A stretch of 62,954 bases of DNA from Thermoproteota archaeon (GCA_029887795.1 JARXPE010000004.1:1-62954), one strand, 5' to 3'; shown: positions 1 to 10,244, counted from the stretch's first letter. Numbers and translations: made by a program. Notes: generated from the letters alone by a model not told the origin.

Positions 1-241
1 TGAGGTCATCATATGTTGGTCCGAGTCCGCCAGTTGTTATAATGAGGGAGGGGCGCCTAGCAATGGATTCTGAAATTGCCCGTGAGATCTCATAAACACT
101 ATCCCCCACTATTGAGATCCTTGAGACCTCAATACCGATAGATATTAATTTGGACGAGATCCAAACGGCGTTTGTGTTTTGTGTTCTTCCAATAAGCAGC
201 TCCCTACCTATGCTAATGATCTCGGAGATTATCCTGAACAC
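1..241 (-). CDS. CinA/MoaB-type molybdopterin-binding domain protein, partial (runs off window start)
   Basis: Reverse-strand reading gives ..IISEIISIGRELLIGRTQNTNAVWISSKLISIGIEVSRISIVGDSVYEI...SLIITTGGLGPTYDDL, the CinA N-terminal signature; GTG start near 241. Confidence 0.85.
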   Translation of the reverse strand, partial: MFRIISEIISIGRELLIGRTQNTNAVWISSKLISIGIEVSRISIVGDSVYEISRAISESIARRPSLIITTGGLGPTYDDL

Positions 242-454
242 CTGCCTAATCCTTACTTTTTGCTTCCACCTTCTTCTTTACTTTCTCTTTTCCTTTTTTA
301 CGTCTTTTCTCCTCGTTCTACATAGTGATTTTATTTTTTCTATTTTCTTTGTTCTTAATTTTCAGCCTTCTTTCTTAAGCCTTAATTCTTTTGTGCCGTC
401 TACCTTTAACGCTTTATCCTTAACCTTTTTCATCTTTAGTTCGTTAGCAATTTC

Positions 455-652
455 TCATTTCTTGGTTGACCACCATTTGAGGTACTCTTTTCTTAGCCTT
501 TCCTTTTCGTCTTCCGCGGCTGTGACGGCATATTTTGCCTTAATCTCGTCTATCTCGTCCCTAGTAAGCGAAAGACCGCAACTTAGACAGACGTACCTCC
601 TTTGAGAAGGCTCAAACTTTAATTCCCCTCCACATTCAGGGCATACTGCCAT
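455..652 (-). CDS. small zinc-ribbon protein
   Basis: 65 aa with CPECG...CLSCG at the N-terminus; ORF ends before a purine-rich intergenic stretch. Confidence 0.75.
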   Translation of the reverse strand: MAVCPECGGELKFEPSQRRYVCLSCGLSLTRDEIDEIKAKYAVTAAEDEKERLRKEYLKWWSTKK

Positions 653-728
653 ATAATCTTCAAACTCCTAAGTTTACTTAGAGGAGTTATTATTAATAAG
701 GATAGTTTTCGAAGGGATATGACGAAAA

Positions 729-1840
729 TTAGGTTATCACGTTAGATAGCCCTAAAGAGTCCGCCATTTGAAGGGCGAGCTTCCACTCCGAATGGCTAAG
801 GCGCCTAGTGATCTCAGGGGCTTCTCTAGCTCTCCAGTGCGGAGTGTATTGATCCATGAGGTTTACGCGCGTGTCTCTACCCAACTCTTTGGCAATGAAC
901 TCCAAGATCTTGGAGAGGCAGCAATCAAGATGATTCGGGAGGACCAGTATGCGTATTATCAGCTCGCCATGCTTTTTTGCCAGTTTCAGGTTTCTGGTGA
1001 GAACATCCCAGTACCTAGGGGCATCAGATATGCGCTCAGCACACCGGTCGTTGCCGTACTTAAAGTCTATTTTATATATATCCGCAACCCCTCTCAGGAG
1101 CTCGGAGGACTCAATAGAGTAGTGACCGTTGGTGTTGAAGAATACTGGCATATTCTCTTTCTCGTGGAGTAGGACTCTAAGCCAGAAGGGTATGTGTGGA
1201 ATAGGGTCTCCGCCGACCCAGTTCTGGTTCCTGCACCCTCTCCTCCTAGCGTCATCTATCAATAGTGCCAACTCTTTCTCCGAGTATAGGTCCCCTCGCT
1301 CTATCTGCTGGCTTATGCCCCAGTTCTGGCAGTGGAGGCACCTGAAATTGCATCCCAAGCTAATTCGGCCGACTTTTGGTCGTATACCGTAAAGCTGGGA
1401 ACGATTTCAGGTTCCTCCCCCATGTGGTCAAAGCAGGAAGACACATACATGTCTTTCCCTACTTTGCAGTATCCGAGTTCACCATGAAGCCTGTCCTTCA
1501 TGCATCTGCGCTCGCATAGGACACAACTTTCCATGATCTTATGCGCAATGACGGACTTTAAGTGAAGGAGAGATGACCTCGGAACGTCCAGATCGGAGTA
1601 GCGGACTTTTCCTTCATCGAGTGACCTCTCTAGTTCAGATTCTTTTTCTAGTGCTTCGCTATGCAGCCGCCAAAGCTCGTCTATTGACAAGTCATCTGAG
1701 AACTCAACGGGAATTACTCTGGAGATCCTGAATTTTGCTATACTTTTGTTCTTAACAATGTTAACGTACCTAGGGAGTGAAGAGAGAACCTTAGGATCCT
1801 CCAGTGCGGAGGCGGCATCTGGTCTCAGGAAGTACCAGAT
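729..1840 (-). pseudogene. COG1313/PflX-like radical SAM protein, split by a frameshift (ORFs 1313..1690 and 729..1358)
   Basis: Upstream part has CVLCERRCMKDRLHGELGYCKVG..SSCFDHMGEEPEI; downstream part has GCNFRCLHCQNWGISQ radical SAM motif. The two lie in different frames. Coding continues upstream of 1690 to about 1840 with no ATG/GTG/TTG. Confidence 0.7.
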
Positions 1841-1860
1841 ATGGTGTCACCTCCTCTCAA

Positions 1861-2868
1861 TCAAATAACAATATTGATTTCTTCACCACAAAATGCGCAT
1901 TTTTTACCTTTCAGGCGGGTATGTATAACATCAAAGCCAAATCGCTCAATCAATATCTTATTGCACCTTGGACAGTAAGTGTTTTCGTACTTGTGACCAG
2001 GGACATTCCCGAGGTACACGTATTTGAGCCCCTCTGATTTTGATATCCTCCAGAGTTCCTCCAGAAACGATATCTGAGGCGGAAGGCTGTTGGTGTAGAT
2101 GTAGCTAGGGAAGAAGCGGAGAATGTGAATCGGAACATCGTCCCCTAAATTGTCGATTATCCACCTAATGAGTTTAAGGAAGGCGTCTTTTGAGTCTCCT
2201 CCCCCTGTAACAATCAGGTTTGTTATCTCTATGAAGATCTTCTTCTCTTTCATCTCTAAGAGGGACTGGTAAATGGGCTCTGTGTTGGGGACCTTGCAGA
2301 AAGATCTATAGAAGTCTGGATCGCCGCTACCCTTGAAGTCCACCGTCGCTGCGTCGAGGTAGCCGTTAATGGTGTCAACAGCCTCGGGGGTCATGTAGCC
2401 ATTGGTCACGAAAGTATTGTAGAGGCCTTCCCTGTGGGCAATTCTCGCAGTGTCATAGGCATACTCGAAGAATATTGTGGGCTCAGTATACGTGTAACTG
2501 ATGGACAGGCATCCGGCTTGTTTTGCCATTGAGACTACTTCCTCAGGCGGCAGATCTTCCCCTTTTATTTCACGGTCTTGGCTTATGCTCCAATTGTCGC
2601 AGAATATGCATTTAAAATTACAACCCACAGTCGCAATCGAAAAGGCAGTGCTGCCTGGGTGGAAGTGGTAGAGTGGCTTCTTCTCGATGGGGTCTACAGC
2701 GTAGGATATCGCCTTACCGTAGACTAAAGAGTGAAGGATGCCCCCCCTGTTCTCTCGGACGCCGCATATGCCTCTCTTGCCTGATTGAATGGTACACCGC
2801 CAGCCACAGAGGTTGCACTTTACTGCAGAATTCAGCTTTTGATAGAGCATGGCTTCCAATACAACCAC
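1861..2868 (-). CDS. amrS: AmmeMemoRadiSam-type radical SAM enzyme (AmrS/PflA-like)
   Basis: CNLCGWRCTI..GKRGICGVRENRGG, GCNFKCIFCDNWSISQ, YTYTEPTIFFEYAYDTA, VTNGYMTPEA, C-terminal CPRCN..CAFCG. Confidence 0.88.
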   Translation of the reverse strand: MVVLEAMLYQKLNSAVKCNLCGWRCTIQSGKRGICGVRENRGGILHSLVYGKAISYAVDPIEKKPLYHFHPGSTAFSIATVGCNFKCIFCDNWSISQDREIKGEDLPPEEVVSMAKQAGCLSISYTYTEPTIFFEYAYDTARIAHREGLYNTFVTNGYMTPEAVDTINGYLDAATVDFKGSGDPDFYRSFCKVPNTEPIYQSLLEMKEKKIFIEITNLIVTGGGDSKDAFLKLIRWIIDNLGDDVPIHILRFFPSYIYTNSLPPQISFLEELWRISKSEGLKYVYLGNVPGHKYENTYCPRCNKILIERFGFDVIHTRLKGKKCAFCGEEINIVI

Positions 2869-2920
2869 TCCATAAAACTCTTAAGAGAAGCTTAAAGATA
2901 AGAGTTTGGAGCGATTTGGT

Positions 2921-3796
2921 ATGATTGTCGTGCCAGGACCTTCGTCAACAAAACTCGGGGGCAAAGTTGCCGAGATACTAGGCGTAAGAAAGGTTGATGT
3001 GGAATACAAGAATTTTCCGGACGGCGAGTCCTATTTAAGGCTATCAGAAGCGGTGAGTGGTGAGGAAGTGGCGCTAATACACACCACTTACCCCCATCCT
3101 GACAAGAGGATTTTGGAGCTTCTACTCTTGATAAACACGTTGAAGGACCTTGGGGCACGCCACATCACCGCGGTGGTGCCGTATATGGCGTATGCCAGGC
3201 AGGATAGCAGGTTCAGGGAGGGAGAGGCCATAAGCATAAATACTATATTCAGGCTGATAGAGGGAGCAGGTGCCGACGAATTCATCACGGTTGATGTTCA
3301 TAAGGAGTTCTCCCTTAAGGTATTTGGGATTGAAGCGAAGAACATCCGGGCGGCAGAAGCTATAGCGGAGTATCTGAGGGGCATGGATCTTGTGAGGCCT
3401 TACATACTTTCACCTGACAGGGGCGCACTCAAGATAGCCCAGAGTATAGGGGAGAGGTTGGGTGCAGAGTATGGTAACTTCGAAAAGACTAGGGACAGGA
3501 TAAGCGGAGCCATTACTGTCAAAGGGGAGAGAGTTGAGGCGAGGGGCAGAGACGTAGTCATTGCTGACGACCTCATCAGTACAGGTGGAACGATTGCAAG
3601 TGCGTCCAAGATAGTCAAAGGGGAGGGTGCGAGGAGAGTAATAGCCGTGTGTACGCACCCACTTCTGGTCGGAGACGCTCTTCCAAAGATGAGAGGAGCA
3701 GGTGTCGACGAAGTTATAGGGACTGACACAATAGAGAGTGAGGTTAGTAGGATCTCGGTGGCACAGCTCATCGCGAAGGAGTTAAGCAAAAGTTGA
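2921..3796 (+). CDS. prs: ribose-phosphate pyrophosphokinase
   Basis: MIVVPGPSSTKLGGKVAEIL..FPDGESYLRL, PYMAYARQDSRF, PRPP loop VVIADDLISTGGTI. Confidence 0.96.
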   Translation: MIVVPGPSSTKLGGKVAEILGVRKVDVEYKNFPDGESYLRLSEAVSGEEVALIHTTYPHPDKRILELLLLINTLKDLGARHITAVVPYMAYARQDSRFREGEAISINTIFRLIEGAGADEFITVDVHKEFSLKVFGIEAKNIRAAEAIAEYLRGMDLVRPYILSPDRGALKIAQSIGERLGAEYGNFEKTRDRISGAITVKGERVEARGRDVVIADDLISTGGTIASASKIVKGEGARRVIAVCTHPLLVGDALPKMRGAGVDEVIGTDTIESEVSRISVAQLIAKELSKS

Positions 3797-4890
3797 TCGG
3801 GAAGATAAGGGGGATGGAAGAAGAAAAAGATCCAGAAAGGAGAATAGGAGTTAGCAAAAGGAATAGAATCTTGCTCCTCCTTTCAGGGGAGCATCCTTCC
3901 CTACCCTATTCTGAGGTTTATGCAGTGCTTGAGGGTGAAGGTGTTGAGTTTGTTGAGTTGGAGCGGTGCGATCAGGTACTGGTTGTAGAGGGAGACGAGC
4001 GAATAGGAAGACACTTGGAGAGAAGGGCAGCCTACGTGATGGAGGGAGGGGCGTTGATACTCCAGTCAAAGCCGTCGGTAGGAGAATTGCTCCAAGCATG
4101 TAGTCGTGCAGACTGGAGTTTTTTGAAGGGACAGAGTTTTGGCGTTAGGATCTCGAGAGTCAAAGAGTATTGGAGAGAGATCTCTTCATCTGAAGTTGAA
4201 AGGTTGGTGGGAGGTGCCATAAAGGACTTAACTGATTCTCGCGTGGATTTGGAGTCGCCAGAAGTATGGATTAGAGGGGTTATTACCAACTGCGGGATTT
4301 CACTTTATAGACTTGACTTTAGGACGGATAGAAAGGCATTCGTAAGAAGGAGGCCCAAGAGCAGACCTTTTTTTCATCCTGGAGTGCTTGAGCCTAAGAT
4401 AGCCAGAGTCTTTGTGAACCTCTCGAGAGTTAGGGAGGGAGAGAGATTTCTAGATCCCTTCAGCGGAACTGGTGGTTTTCTCATAGAAGCTGCTCTTTTG
4501 GGGCTCCACACCTACGGAGCAGACCTTGATATAAGGATGGTTAAAGGTGCAGCTAAAAACCTGAGATATCACGGACTTGATGCAGATTTAATACTTGGGG
4601 ACGCGAGAAATCTTCCCTTTAATGAAGTTGATGGTATAGCCACCGATCCGCCGTATGGTAGGGGAACCTCCACAAAGGGCGAGAGTGTTAAAGAGATTCT
4701 GACTGATTTTATGAGGGAAGCGCACGGGGTTATTAAAGAGGGAGGGTTCATGTGCATCGCAGCCCCCCAAGAGGTTGCAATACAGGAGATTGCTATTAGT
4801 TCTGGCTTTAAGCTTCACGAAATGCATACTATGAGGGTTCATAAGTCACTTACGCGCTCTATAGTTGTGGTGGAGAGGGTTGCAGGTTAG
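3793..4890 (+). CDS. tRNA (guanine-N2) methyltransferase, TrmG10-type (THUMP + MTase)
   Basis: DPFSGTGGFLIEAALLG, GDARNLPF, TDPPYGRGTSTKGE motifs. Confidence 0.88.
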   Translation: MIGKIRGMEEEKDPERRIGVSKRNRILLLLSGEHPSLPYSEVYAVLEGEGVEFVELERCDQVLVVEGDERIGRHLERRAAYVMEGGALILQSKPSVGELLQACSRADWSFLKGQSFGVRISRVKEYWREISSSEVERLVGGAIKDLTDSRVDLESPEVWIRGVITNCGISLYRLDFRTDRKAFVRRRPKSRPFFHPGVLEPKIARVFVNLSRVREGERFLDPFSGTGGFLIEAALLGLHTYGADLDIRMVKGAAKNLRYHGLDADLILGDARNLPFNEVDGIATDPPYGRGTSTKGESVKEILTDFMREAHGVIKEGGFMCIAAPQEVAIQEIAISSGFKLHEMHTMRVHKSLTRSIVVVERVAG

Positions 4891-5791
4891 AGTCGTAGTA
4901 CTCGGTTCGTCCGGAGGGCTGCCGACCCCCGAGAGAGGGCTCCCGGCCGTGATTTTGGAGGGGGGCGGATGGATCATTTTGATGGATTGTGGAGAGGGGA
5001 CTCAGAGGCAGATGATGAGGGCGGGCTACAGCCTCTGCAAGAAAATGAAGGTTTTCATCACACACCTACATGGCGACCATGTTTTCGGGCTTCCAGGCAT
5101 GATACAGAGCATGAACCTGCTGAACAGGATCCATCCCCTTGAGGTTTATGGACCGAAGGGGCTGAAGGACTTCATAGAAGATACTACGATCTCGACGATG
5201 TCGGAGCCCAATTTTGATCTTTCAGTTTTTGAGGTGGAGGAGGGAGAGATCTTTTCTAGCAGAGACCTGGTGGTTAGGGGAGTTTGGGCTGATCATTCAA
5301 GAGCGAATATGTCTTACAGGGTTAATTTTGGGAGGAATCAAGGTAAGTTCCACCCGGAGAGAGCTAAGGAGCTGGGAATTCCCGAGGGACCCTTATGGGG
5401 GATGCTCAAGTCTGGTAAAAGTGTAATTCTTGAAGGAGGGAGGGTTGTGGAGCCGAAGGAAGTGCTTGGGGAAATAGTCCCAGGAATAAGCGTGGTATAC
5501 ACTGGCGACACCCGATACTGTGAGAGGGTCGTGGAATTGGCCAATGGAGCAGACCTTCTTATACATGAGGCAACTTTCGGATCAGACCTCGCAGAAAGAG
5601 CGAGGGAGGAAGGACACTCCACAGCAGAAGATGCTGCCATGGTTGCTTCCTCTGCGGGTGTGAAAAAACTGATCCTTACGCATATAAGCAGCAGATACCC
5701 AGACGCTAAAATTCTTGAAGATGAGGCGAGGAGGATCTTTCAGAACGTAGAGGTGGCAAGGGATCTAGGAGCCTATGACCTGAAGAGTTGA
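4880..5791 (+). CDS. rnz: ribonuclease Z
   Basis: LGSSGGLPTPERGLPA, DCGEGTQRQM, ITHLHGDHVFGLPG, YTGDTRYCE, HEATFGSD, LTHISSRY. Confidence 0.95.
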   Translation: MQVRVVVLGSSGGLPTPERGLPAVILEGGGWIILMDCGEGTQRQMMRAGYSLCKKMKVFITHLHGDHVFGLPGMIQSMNLLNRIHPLEVYGPKGLKDFIEDTTISTMSEPNFDLSVFEVEEGEIFSSRDLVVRGVWADHSRANMSYRVNFGRNQGKFHPERAKELGIPEGPLWGMLKSGKSVILEGGRVVEPKEVLGEIVPGISVVYTGDTRYCERVVELANGADLLIHEATFGSDLAERAREEGHSTAEDAAMVASSAGVKKLILTHISSRYPDAKILEDEARRIFQNVEVARDLGAYDLKS

Positions 5792-6543
5792 ATCGCTCTT
5801 TCAAAGGATCGCCTTGCGTCTTCAAGGTTGTTGTTCTCTACCACAGCAGAAACCTTATTTTGGCGGATCCTTTCCCTTAATAATGACCAGTTCACGGTGC
5901 CATCTCCTATGATCCTGTGCTCGTCATCTTTGCCGTAGTTGTCGTGAAGGTGTAGGTGAATAATACGGTCGTTTAATTTTGATAGGAAGGCTTCAAGCTG
6001 TGATGTGGTATTCGCATGACCAACATCTAACGCGATGTAAATCGAGAGACCATTCTCCATGAGGGAAAAGAACTCTTCAGTCCTTTGGAGTAGGCATGGG
6101 GTGTTCGCTGGCATGTTTTCTATCGCGACCTTCAAACCTATCTTCTCTCCGTAGCTCACTATTTTTTCTAGGGAATACAAGTTTAGAGAGCTGTTTACAT
6201 TGGGCACAAGGTTCTCCAAAGGAGTTCGGAGGCCTGGGTGGACAACGTAAACTTCGGCGCCTATATCATGAGCCCTCTCCATGGACTCAAGGATAAGCTT
6301 CAGTGCACATGTCCTCACCCTAGGGTTTGAGGACGCAATGTTAAGGTCAAGGATCGGTCCATGTACTGTGTACTTCAGCGGGAAAGATGCGCAGAGCTCA
6401 TTTAGGACCTTGACCCTTGCCTTTGTGAGACGATCCTTCCATTCGTCTAGAACTTCAAGAAGACCTATTTTGAGCGAGAGGAGCTCGTCCATTACCTTGA
6501 ACGTCTTTCCGACTGTGCAAAGTGTTGAGATCCCGATTTCCAT
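5773..6543 (-). CDS. sugar phosphate isomerase/epimerase (AP endonuclease family 2 TIM barrel)
   Basis: KYTVHGPILDLN, VYVVHPG, VAIENMP, ALDVGHAN, IIHLHLHDNYGKDDEHRIIGDGTVNW. Confidence 0.85.
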   Translation of the reverse strand: MEIGISTLCTVGKTFKVMDELLSLKIGLLEVLDEWKDRLTKARVKVLNELCASFPLKYTVHGPILDLNIASSNPRVRTCALKLILESMERAHDIGAEVYVVHPGLRTPLENLVPNVNSSLNLYSLEKIVSYGEKIGLKVAIENMPANTPCLLQRTEEFFSLMENGLSIYIALDVGHANTTSQLEAFLSKLNDRIIHLHLHDNYGKDDEHRIIGDGTVNWSLLRERIRQNKVSAVVENNNLEDARRSFERAIQLFRS

Positions 6544-6974
6544 AGCTCATCGACGGGAACTCCGTCTATCGTCTTTGTGGCTAACCAGTCTATTAACAAC
6601 TTCGGATCCTCTGTCTTTATGTGGAAAGTTATGGGACCCAAGGGTGACTCGCCCTCTGGCATGCAGAAGCTAACATGACCGGCGTAGGCGACCTGCTTGT
6701 TTAAGTGGAAGGTTATTGTAGAGCCTTCAACCCCGGCCAACATAACCTTCCGTGCCGCGTCAAGTATGCGCTCTCTCCTCAACAACGCCCTCAGTTTTGA
6801 GAGAAGTGAGGCATCACCTTCTAGGACTATGTAAGCACGGTTTCCATGGGCGTGCTTCGTGAAAGATGGAACATCAATTAGATTTGAGAGTGCCCTAATG
6901 ACCTTCGACTCATCCTCGGTTGGGTTTAACTCAACCTGGACTATTACTTTGGCCTCCATGGATCTCCCTCGCAA
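6492..6974 (-). CDS. UPF0201-like protein
   Basis: VIVQVELNPTEDESKVIRALSNL..; PLGPITFHI; next to a UPF0200-type kinase. Confidence 0.8.
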   Translation of the reverse strand: MRGRSMEAKVIVQVELNPTEDESKVIRALSNLIDVPSFTKHAHGNRAYIVLEGDASLLSKLRALLRRERILDAARKVMLAGVEGSTITFHLNKQVAYAGHVSFCMPEGESPLGPITFHIKTEDPKLLIDWLATKTIDGVPVDELWKSGSQHFAQSERRSR

Positions 6975-7491
6975 AGAACTCCTTCACAGAATTGATTAAC
7001 TCTTCCATGGTCCCCTCATTGATGAACACCTTATCGGCCAGGGCTATCACAGACCCTATGCCGACCTGAAGCTCGCGCATGTCCCGTTCGTTAAAGGTCT
7101 CTAGGTCTTTTGGATCGTCGGGCCTTCCTCGTTTTAGTAGCCTCTGAAACCTTGTATTTGGGGAGGCGTGCACCGCCAAAAGGCATACTTTGGCATTTCT
7201 CCTGAAGAAGTTCAGCTCATCTAGACTTCTGATGCCCTCTATGACGGCTACACTTGCATCAGAAACTTTTGAGAGGCATCTCTTTGCGACTACGTCATTT
7301 CCCTCCTCTTTGCGGAGTGCGAGCATCAGCTCGCCCAGAGACCCGGGGGTCTTTTTGATGCCCCTCGCTTCGGCTTCCTCCCTTATTATGTCGCCCATTA
7401 CTATAACTTTTAGACCGAGCGATCTTGCAGTCTCCGATATTACGGATTTTCCTGAGCCTGGCATGCCGGTAATGCAGAATAAAAATACCAT
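6931..7491 (-). CDS. UPF0200/dephospho-CoA-kinase-like P-loop protein
   Basis: ITGMPGSGKSVISETARSLGLKVIVMGDIIREEAEARG; VIEGIRSLDELNFFRR. Confidence 0.85.
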   Translation of the reverse strand: MVFLFCITGMPGSGKSVISETARSLGLKVIVMGDIIREEAEARGIKKTPGSLGELMLALRKEEGNDVVAKRCLSKVSDASVAVIEGIRSLDELNFFRRNAKVCLLAVHASPNTRFQRLLKRGRPDDPKDLETFNERDMRELQVGIGSVIALADKVFINEGTMEELINSVKEFFAREIHGGQSNSPG

Positions 7492-7564
7492 GCAAGAGAT
7501 TAATTATTACCAAGGATATAACGATTATCTGGTCGTGGGCTCCTTGGGAGGAGGGTGTGATGGT

Positions 7565-8122
7565 ATGGAAAGAGTGAGGGCATTCCTTGCGATCGATATA
7601 ACTGAAGAAGTCAGGCAAAAGATCGCAGAGTTTGAGAGGGAGATAGACCTGGTCGGAGCGGATATAAAGCTGGTTGAAGTGGAGAATTTGCATGTGACAA
7701 TGAAGTTTCTTGGCGAAGTTGACTCGGGGATTTTGGAGAAAGTATATGATGTAATGAAAATGGTGAAAGGAGAGAGTTTTGCCATGAATGTGGAAGGGGT
7801 AGGGGTTTTTCCCAACTGGAGGATGTTTCGAGTTGTCTGGGTTGGCATAGGGGAAGGGGGAGATAGAATCGCCAAAATTCAGAGAGAGCTCGACGCAGGG
7901 TTGGCTAAGCTTGGATTTGAGAGGGAGAGAGACTTTGTCCCGCACATCACCGTAGGAAGGGTGAGGACACCAAGGAACAGGGACAGGTTGCTACAACTGC
8001 TGGAGAAGTACAAGAACCATCAGTTTGGCAGATGTAAAGTGGAGAAGCTGGTTCTCAAGAAGAGCACGCTTACGCCTAAAGGACCCATATACTCAAATTT
8101 AAGAGAGGTTGATCTTGCCTAA
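7565..8122 (+). CDS. thpR: RNA 2',3'-cyclic phosphodiesterase
   Basis: MERVRAFLAIDITEEVRQKI, HVTMKFLG, PHITVGRV (two HxT motifs). ORF track start at 7190 is too long. Confidence 0.93.
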   Translation: MERVRAFLAIDITEEVRQKIAEFEREIDLVGADIKLVEVENLHVTMKFLGEVDSGILEKVYDVMKMVKGESFAMNVEGVGVFPNWRMFRVVWVGIGEGGDRIAKIQRELDAGLAKLGFERERDFVPHITVGRVRTPRNRDRLLQLLEKYKNHQFGRCKVEKLVLKKSTLTPKGPIYSNLREVDLA

Positions 8123-9516
8123 TGCATACCATTCAAGAAGTGCTTACAGAGGTCATGAAGAGAGTTAAGCCGAGCCCAGAGGACCGCGAGAGAGTCATGA
8201 GGGTAGTAGACAAAATAAAGGGCAATATAGAGAAGGCGGCGAGCGCCAGAGGGCTAAAGCTCAGAATAGAGGTAGAGGGTTCTCTAGCTAAGGACACATG
8301 GGTAGCCACGGACAGAGACATAGATCTATTCATAATATTTCCGCATGGGACTTCGAAAGACTTTGCCCAAGAGATTGGGCTCGAACTCGCAAAGTCTGGT
8401 GTTGGAGAGGGATGGAGGCTTGGTTACGCGGAACACCCTTATGTGGAGGCTTCTGTGGATGGATATACCGTCGACATCGTTCCAAGCATTGAGATTGGGG
8501 AAGGGGAGAGACCTGTCACCGCTGTGGATAGAACGCCTCTGCATACGAAGTTTGTTTTGAAAAAACTGGACGAAAAAATGAGAGATGATGTGAGGCTCTT
8601 GAAGCAGTTCATGAAAGGGATAGGAGTATACGGAGCAGAATTGAAAGTGGGAGGCTTTTCGGGCTATCTATGTGAGCTTCTTGTTATCAATTACGGTAGC
8701 TTTGAGAAGGTGTTAGAGGAGGCTTCCAAGTGGAAGAGTAGAACCGTAATAGACTATATGAAGTACTACAAGGAGGGTGAGGCCGAGCAATTATTCAACT
8801 CTCCTTTAGTGATGATAGACCCTGTGGATCGGAGAAGAAATGCAGCAGCTGCGGTCTCCCTCCAATGCTATGCAACTTTTATAGCTGCAGCTGGACGCTT
8901 CTTAGAAAATCCAAGTAGAGAATATTTCTTTCCCCCAAAAGAGCAGGTAGAAATCAATAAAACGCTTGAAAAATTGAAGGAAAGAGGATCTTCATTGGTA
9001 GTTGTAAAAACCGGATGCCCAAAGCTTCCTTCAGATGTCTTGTGGGGGGAAGTACAGAGGAGCCTGATGAAGGCTGTCGGGCTTTTGGAGAGATATGACT
9101 TCGTGGTTTTAGATCAAAAGGCTTGGAGTGACGAAGAAAGACATGTGCTCTTCATTTTGGAACTTGAGATGAGAAGGCTTAGGAAAGGGAAGGTTCACCA
9201 AGGACCAAAGGTGTGGTATCAAGAAGATGTGAAAAGATTCCTTGAAAAGCATCTGAAAGGGGAGAATGTTTTAGCGGGACCTTCAATTAAAGGAGATCGT
9301 TGGTATGTTGAGCTTAAAAGGAAGTACACAGAAGCCAAGGAGCTTCTGGAGAGAGAGTTTGCTAAGTTATCACTGAGCAAGGACATGATGGAAGAGGTCA
9401 AGAAAGGCTTCAGTGTTTACGTGGATGAAGAGATCGAAGAGCTGTTCATAGAAGAGCCCAGACTGCTCAGCGAGGTCAATGCTCTTGTAAGGAAGAGACC
9501 TCTATGGTTGAAGTAA
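8122..9516 (+). CDS. cca: archaeal CCA-adding enzyme (class I)
   Basis: LRIEVEGSLAKDTWVATDRDIDLFIIFP, KLDEKMRDDVRLLKQFMKGIGVYGAELKVGGFSGYLCELLVINYGSFE. Confidence 0.95.
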   Translation: MHTIQEVLTEVMKRVKPSPEDRERVMRVVDKIKGNIEKAASARGLKLRIEVEGSLAKDTWVATDRDIDLFIIFPHGTSKDFAQEIGLELAKSGVGEGWRLGYAEHPYVEASVDGYTVDIVPSIEIGEGERPVTAVDRTPLHTKFVLKKLDEKMRDDVRLLKQFMKGIGVYGAELKVGGFSGYLCELLVINYGSFEKVLEEASKWKSRTVIDYMKYYKEGEAEQLFNSPLVMIDPVDRRRNAAAAVSLQCYATFIAAAGRFLENPSREYFFPPKEQVEINKTLEKLKERGSSLVVVKTGCPKLPSDVLWGEVQRSLMKAVGLLERYDFVVLDQKAWSDEERHVLFILELEMRRLRKGKVHQGPKVWYQEDVKRFLEKHLKGENVLAGPSIKGDRWYVELKRKYTEAKELLEREFAKLSLSKDMMEEVKKGFSVYVDEEIEELFIEEPRLLSEVNALVRKRPLWLK

Positions 9517-10244
9517 TTCCAATAGATGACGAGAGGTTAAAGAAGGTTCTTTCATATCCACATTTTTCGGAAAGTCATTATTGTAAGGTCCTTAGTGACT
9601 TGAGAGAAATAGGTGTGAGAGGGGTCATCTCACAGGGAGGAGTTGATCTTGCTAATTTTAAAGTACTTGGCAAGGGCTGTGTGGGAGTGGTTTTGTTGGG
9701 TTTATTAGGAGAGAATAGGGTCGCATTGAAGGTTCTCAGGTCAGATGCCGACAGAAAATCGCTCCGTAAGGAAGGAGAGATATTGAAGGAAGTTAATATG
9801 GAACAGATAGGCCCTAGAACTGTAGCAGTGAGAGATAACGTTATTGCCATGGAGTACATTAGTGGTGATTTTTTATCGAAGTGGTTGAAGACCCAAAATG
9901 ATGGATATAAGGTAAGAGTAGTTGTGAAGGAATTGTTAAGGCAATGCTGGAGGTTGGATGAGATGGGGATAGACCACGGAGAGTTGTCAGATGCTAAGAA
10001 GCATGTGCTAGTAGATGGGCAAGGGGTCCCAAGAATAATAGATTTTGAGACTGCGAGTAAAGAAAGAACATGTAGGAACGTGGTTTCAATAGCGGGCTAC
10101 CTTTTTTTCAAGAGTGGGATTGCAGATTACTTGAGACCACACCTTTCATGGAATGATAACAACCTGAAGGAGTTGCTCAGGCAGTACAAGAGAGCCCGCT
10201 CCCCTGAGGTTTACAGAGAAATTCTTGAAGAATTAGGGCTTTAG
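9504..10244 (+). CDS. RIO-like predicted Ser/Thr protein kinase (COG2112-like)
   Basis: LGKGCVGVVLLGLLGENRVALKVLR, DEMGIDHGELSDAKKHVLVDGQGVPRIIDFETAS. Confidence 0.85.
   Translation: MVEVIPIDDERLKKVLSYPHFSESHYCKVLSDLREIGVRGVISQGGVDLANFKVLGKGCVGVVLLGLLGENRVALKVLRSDADRKSLRKEGEILKEVNMEQIGPRTVAVRDNVIAMEYISGDFLSKWLKTQNDGYKVRVVVKELLRQCWRLDEMGIDHGELSDAKKHVLVDGQGVPRIIDFETASKERTCRNVVSIAGYLFFKSGIADYLRPHLSWNDNNLKELLRQYKRARSPEVYREILEELGL

Noticed and set aside
150-605. 151-aa forward ORF
   Set aside because: Low-complexity Phe/Leu/Ser product antisense to CinA-like and zinc-ribbon genes; product of a purine-rich opposite strand.
7295-7945. 216-aa reverse ORF
   Set aside because: Overlaps the well-supported thpR and UPF0200 genes; no domain signal.
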